A stretch of DNA of 64,000 nucleotides. Source: Otatea glauca (taxonomy: Eukaryota; Streptophyta; Magnoliopsida; Poales; Poaceae). Location of the stretch: contig CM070725.1 in the NCBI GenBank assembly GCA_036346275.1, positions 16,234,216 through 16,298,215 on the forward strand, read 5' to 3'. The notes under the pieces were generated by a model. It was not told the origin of the DNA. It did no database searches and saw only the letters and a program-made list of their open reading frames with translations. The position numbers and the translations under genes were made by a program. This document shows, piece after piece, positions 60,920-64,000 of the stretch (positions are counted from its first letter, which is position 1; each line of letters opens with the position of its first letter).

Positions 60920-62400
60920 ATAAAGCTTGCTCAGGTATCATTTTCACCAGATAAATGATGATTGAATATCAGTGGAGTTCCTAGAGTCCATTTTACCTGC
61001 TAACGCAGTTGAAGATCGACCGGAGACAGCTGCCAACAGTGGTTGGCCGTGAAAAAGGAAGCTAGCGATGGGGCAGCGCTGCAGGTGAAGAAGGTAGGAA
61101 ATGAAGGTTAAACAGAGTTCTATAGGGTACTAGGGTGCTAAAGGAGGAGTCAATTTGAGAGGTAGTTCACTAAGTTGTTCGTATTCGAGTTCGCCTCCTT
61201 TTCTGCTTCTTGCAAAAATGGCGAAGAAGAAGGGCGTATCACCGGAGGACGATGATTGGGTGGCTATGGGTTGCAGCAAGGCTGAGAGATGCCAGGAGAG
61301 GAACTAAAGCAATCATGATTGGTTTAAATAGACGGCTAAGGCGGTTTCAACAGAGTTTGAACGCGGGAGAAGAAATGGTGGCGGTTCTTCTGTTCTTCAA
61401 TGCCAGCACAACCACGAAATAGAAGAATCACATGGCGCGGGAGAAATGAGGTTCAACGTGGCAAAGAATGATCAAGGGCGGCGTTGATGCGTTGAACTAG
61501 ATTAAGCAGTCTCAAAGGAGGGGATGAATCGGGAGAGCTCAGGAAAAATCAGGAGTGCTGAGCGCTTCGGCTGAGAGGAAGAAGAGGCGAGGGAAAAAAT
61601 GAGGGGATGATAGGTGGGGACAAGAAGGCAGGGAGGAAGTTGGCAAGGGACCAGTTGGCAGATTGGGCCCACACGGCAGTGATAGCAGGTAGGCAGCTCA
61701 GCTGCAGTTTCTGGACAACGGGATGAATTCATTGGATAAGGCTATGAAACCAACTCAATATTTTATAAGGATTTTTATGTAGGTTGGTAAGGTAAATTTA
61801 ATCATCTAGTAAAATATTTAGATAAAAACTCACTGTAAAAATTTTATGAAAATTCTGACAATGCATGACATTCATTTCTGCATATTCTGTTATTTATTTA
61901 ATTTAAGATCAAAATGAGTTTATTATTTTATGAAACTTTTTGTATAGATTTTTAGTGGCATTATACAACTTCTGTAAAATTTCATATTTAAATTATAAAA
62001 ATTATGACATTGCTATTTTTAGAGTTATTTACTATCTATTTTTGAATTATTAAAATTACAAAATTTAATATTTAATTTTTTATATTTTTACCAGAGGTAG
62101 ATATTGATCTTATGTCGGTAGTATAAAAATATCAGATCAAGATAGGGTCTATAGATTTGTACATAAATCCGACACTGTCTGAATTGATCTCAAATCTTCA
62201 TGATTCCAATATCTTATCCTTATTAAATGTTTAAATTATCTTTGATAGCAAGACAGGAGCTCTGGCGGTTTCTAATATTTTAATGTTATTTTTGCATATT
62301 TTTATTGCTATTGTATTTTTACCTTTTTACTTTTACCATTTTACCATTTCAATATATATGGCTTTTCTTTTATGAAAAATCAATAATTCAGAAAACTCAG
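60920..62400 (-). other. Possible Ty3-type LTR fragment (minus), otherwise unassigned
   Basis: The plan resembles the solo LTR 29003-32036 read in the same direction: a GC-rich part with TTTAAATAGACGGCTAAGG (61322) against TTAAATAGAGGGCTTGG (31474), GGGCCCACACGGCAGTG (about 61665), and then a strongly AT-rich part (61740-62110). Similarity is patchy, and I found no terminus. Open frames (61210-61422, 61502-61732) show no known domain. Confidence 0.3.
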
Positions 62401-63514
62401 GAAATTAAAATTCAATTTAAAGTTCACATCTCAAATTCATTTTTATAGTTTGTTTGTTTTGGAAGAAATAGTTTTAATATTGCTATCCCTCTTTTCTTAA
62501 GATTCGCGCTGGAGTGCAAGCGCCAGTTGCGCGGTTTTGGGCGGAGGAGGGGTGGCGGCTAAGGTTTCGGGAATTCTGAATTCCTACTGTGTCTTTTAAC
62601 CCTAAAGACAGCACCCCCTCCCTTTAAATAGACGCCCCATAATGGGCTCTACATTAGAGGTCCATTAGGAACTTAAAATCCATCAAAATTCGGATCACCA
62701 TCCGAATTAAGTCCCAACCCTTTAAGCGTGCGACCCTATATGTTCACGTATACCTAGACATGACCTGAATACTCTTACTCGACCATTAATCGATAGCAGT
62801 CCCCAGCAGGACGTGCCAACTCCCAAGTATATGTAAAGATCACATCGGACGAACCTAAACAATGCTTAGTTATATGCATTTCCCTTTGCCTGATGAATCG
62901 GTTAAACTCAAGACGAGTACATGTTATTCTTGTTTAGATAGCTCGACCACTCTTTCTCGATCACGTGACTCGGAATCCATAACTATGGTTAACTCTTTAA
63001 CCACAAGTAGCATGATCATGCATTTTCAGAATCCGACCACTCGAGAGGCTTAGAAATATCTCTCCCGTTGAATGGAGGGGCAAATCCCATCTTGATCGAC
63101 CATACTTCGCAGCATGCATGCTTTATGAAAAGCCCGAAAGCCACCTTTATAACTACCCAGTTATGGAGTAGTGTTTGGTAACCCCTAAGTAAGTCATTAT
63201 ACATCTCGAGTACATGCGCCAACCTCAAGTCTAAAGATATAGCATACACATTGTATATAAGACCAAATAATGACAAGAAGATTACAGCGTTCTCGCAGTG
63301 TCTCAAGGTGGATCGATCCAACTCCATGTTCTCTAACATGTGTCTATATTATTGGTTTGATATCTCTATATCTATAACTCGTGAAACATGGTCATCAACT
63401 AATACATATGCTAGTCTATTCATATGTATCCTCATATGTTTATTGACTAGGGATCACTTTAGAATAACCATCACAAAGTCATATATAGAGTTTCACAAAT
63501 AAGTCACGTACATG
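62401..63514. other. Unassigned non-coding stretch, possible minus-strand LTR
   Basis: A CCCTCCCTTTAAATAGACGC block (about 62609-62629) reads as a TATTTAAAGGGAGGG core-promoter-like sequence on the minus strand. It is followed on that strand by GGGTTAAAAGACACAGTAGG. The rest, up to the element E LTR, has no open frame with known content. A LTR on the minus strand starting near 63512 is possible, but I cannot prove its ends. Confidence 0.3.
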
Positions 63515-64000
63515 TGAAGGACCATGTGGAGGTCCATCCATATTTGTGATGAGTATTTGCTTTTATTTGAGCAAGGTGTGCTCAAGTTTGAGTTTGATTT
63601 GGATTGATTTTCAAAATGAAGCAATTTGAGTTGTCTCTGTCAGGAGTGGCAGTACCGGTCGTATGGACGCGGTAGTGATGAGTTGGATGGTTTATTACAC
63701 ATCTTTGTGGGCATTGCTATGTGAGGAGTTTCCTTGTTTTTTATGGTTGCAGGACGACGGTGCTAGGTCATGGTGAGGCGAAGGATGACCGGGACTAGGC
63801 GAGAAGCGTCGGAGGTCCAGACGGTTGGGAGATCGCCGAAAGATGATCGGAGATGGAGTCCGGGCAAGTCAAGAAGAAAGGAAAGGAGTTGATGCTAGCT
63901 AGATGCCGCATGGATCAATGAGGGCCGTCGGATTGAGGTCTAGTTGATAGGTTAGCGGGTCTAGGTAGTATGCTTTGAAAACCGTGCAAGAAAACCCGGT
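63515..64000 (+). repeat. Copia LTR E, start only (window edge)
   Basis: The sequence begins TGAAGGACCATGTGGAGG and follows the A LTR closely: GATGAGTATTTG, GCTAGGTCATGGTGAGGCGA, GATGCTAGCTAGATG. No polypurine tract precedes it, so it is a 5' or solo LTR rather than a 3' LTR. It runs off the window. A dyad-like TACCGGTCGTATGGACGCGGTA sits at the same place as in A. Confidence 0.88.

Overview
The window reads as plant nuclear DNA, most likely from a grass (Poaceae). It is dominated by nested LTR retrotransposons with kilobase-long LTRs. The only host-type gene is an intron-rich receptor-like kinase whose exons match, from memory, the grass relatives of Arabidopsis At1g80640/At5g11020. No bacterial, organellar, rRNA, tRNA or CRISPR feature was seen. 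I could not place the genus from sequence alone.

Left block (1-11636): the 3' end of a plus-strand Ty3/Gypsy element (integrase C-terminus, chromodomain-like tail, polypurine tract and LTR, here called element H) is split by a minus-strand Ty3-type element (G). G has a LTR of about 4.2 kb but only a gag-like internal region. The H LTR appears to resume at 9764 and end at 11636.

Host block (11637-18252): a decayed receptor-like kinase gene on the minus strand (exons scattered over 11950-16328) has two nonsense codons, several frameshifts and a destroyed HRD catalytic motif. One intron holds a fold-back element bracketed by (TA)n microsatellites. Upstream lie a 1.0-kb hAT-like element with a perfect 8-bp target duplication and a second fold-back MITE.

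Right block (18253-64000): a stack of insertions, mostly resolvable from 5-bp target site duplications (TSDs). A Ty3-type LTR (F) is cut by a minus-strand Copia element of Sirevirus/Maximus type (B). B is cut by a complete plus-strand relative (A, 23254-41156, TSD GTGGC), by a solo Copia LTR (41509-42809, TSD TGTTG) and by a third Copia element (C, from 48211). A itself carries a solo Ty3 LTR in its 5' LTR (23650-27273, TSD AGATG) and a second, minus-strand solo Ty3 LTR in its gag (29003-32036, TSD AACAA). C is cut in its gag by a Ty3-type element (D, 50377-60919) that has 4.3-kb LTRs, a gag with an unusual run of zinc knuckles, and no recognisable pol. The window ends inside another Copia LTR (E, from 63515).

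Every element coding region is broken by stops, frameshifts or insertions, so nothing here looks autonomous today. I found no clear evidence of a new multi-gene system. The most notable items are the TA-bracketed fold-back element, the two gag-only long-LTR elements, the solo Copia LTR with a reiterated TTGGTCCGGCG-like motif, and the motif arrays and repeated polypurine blocks in the Copia elements.
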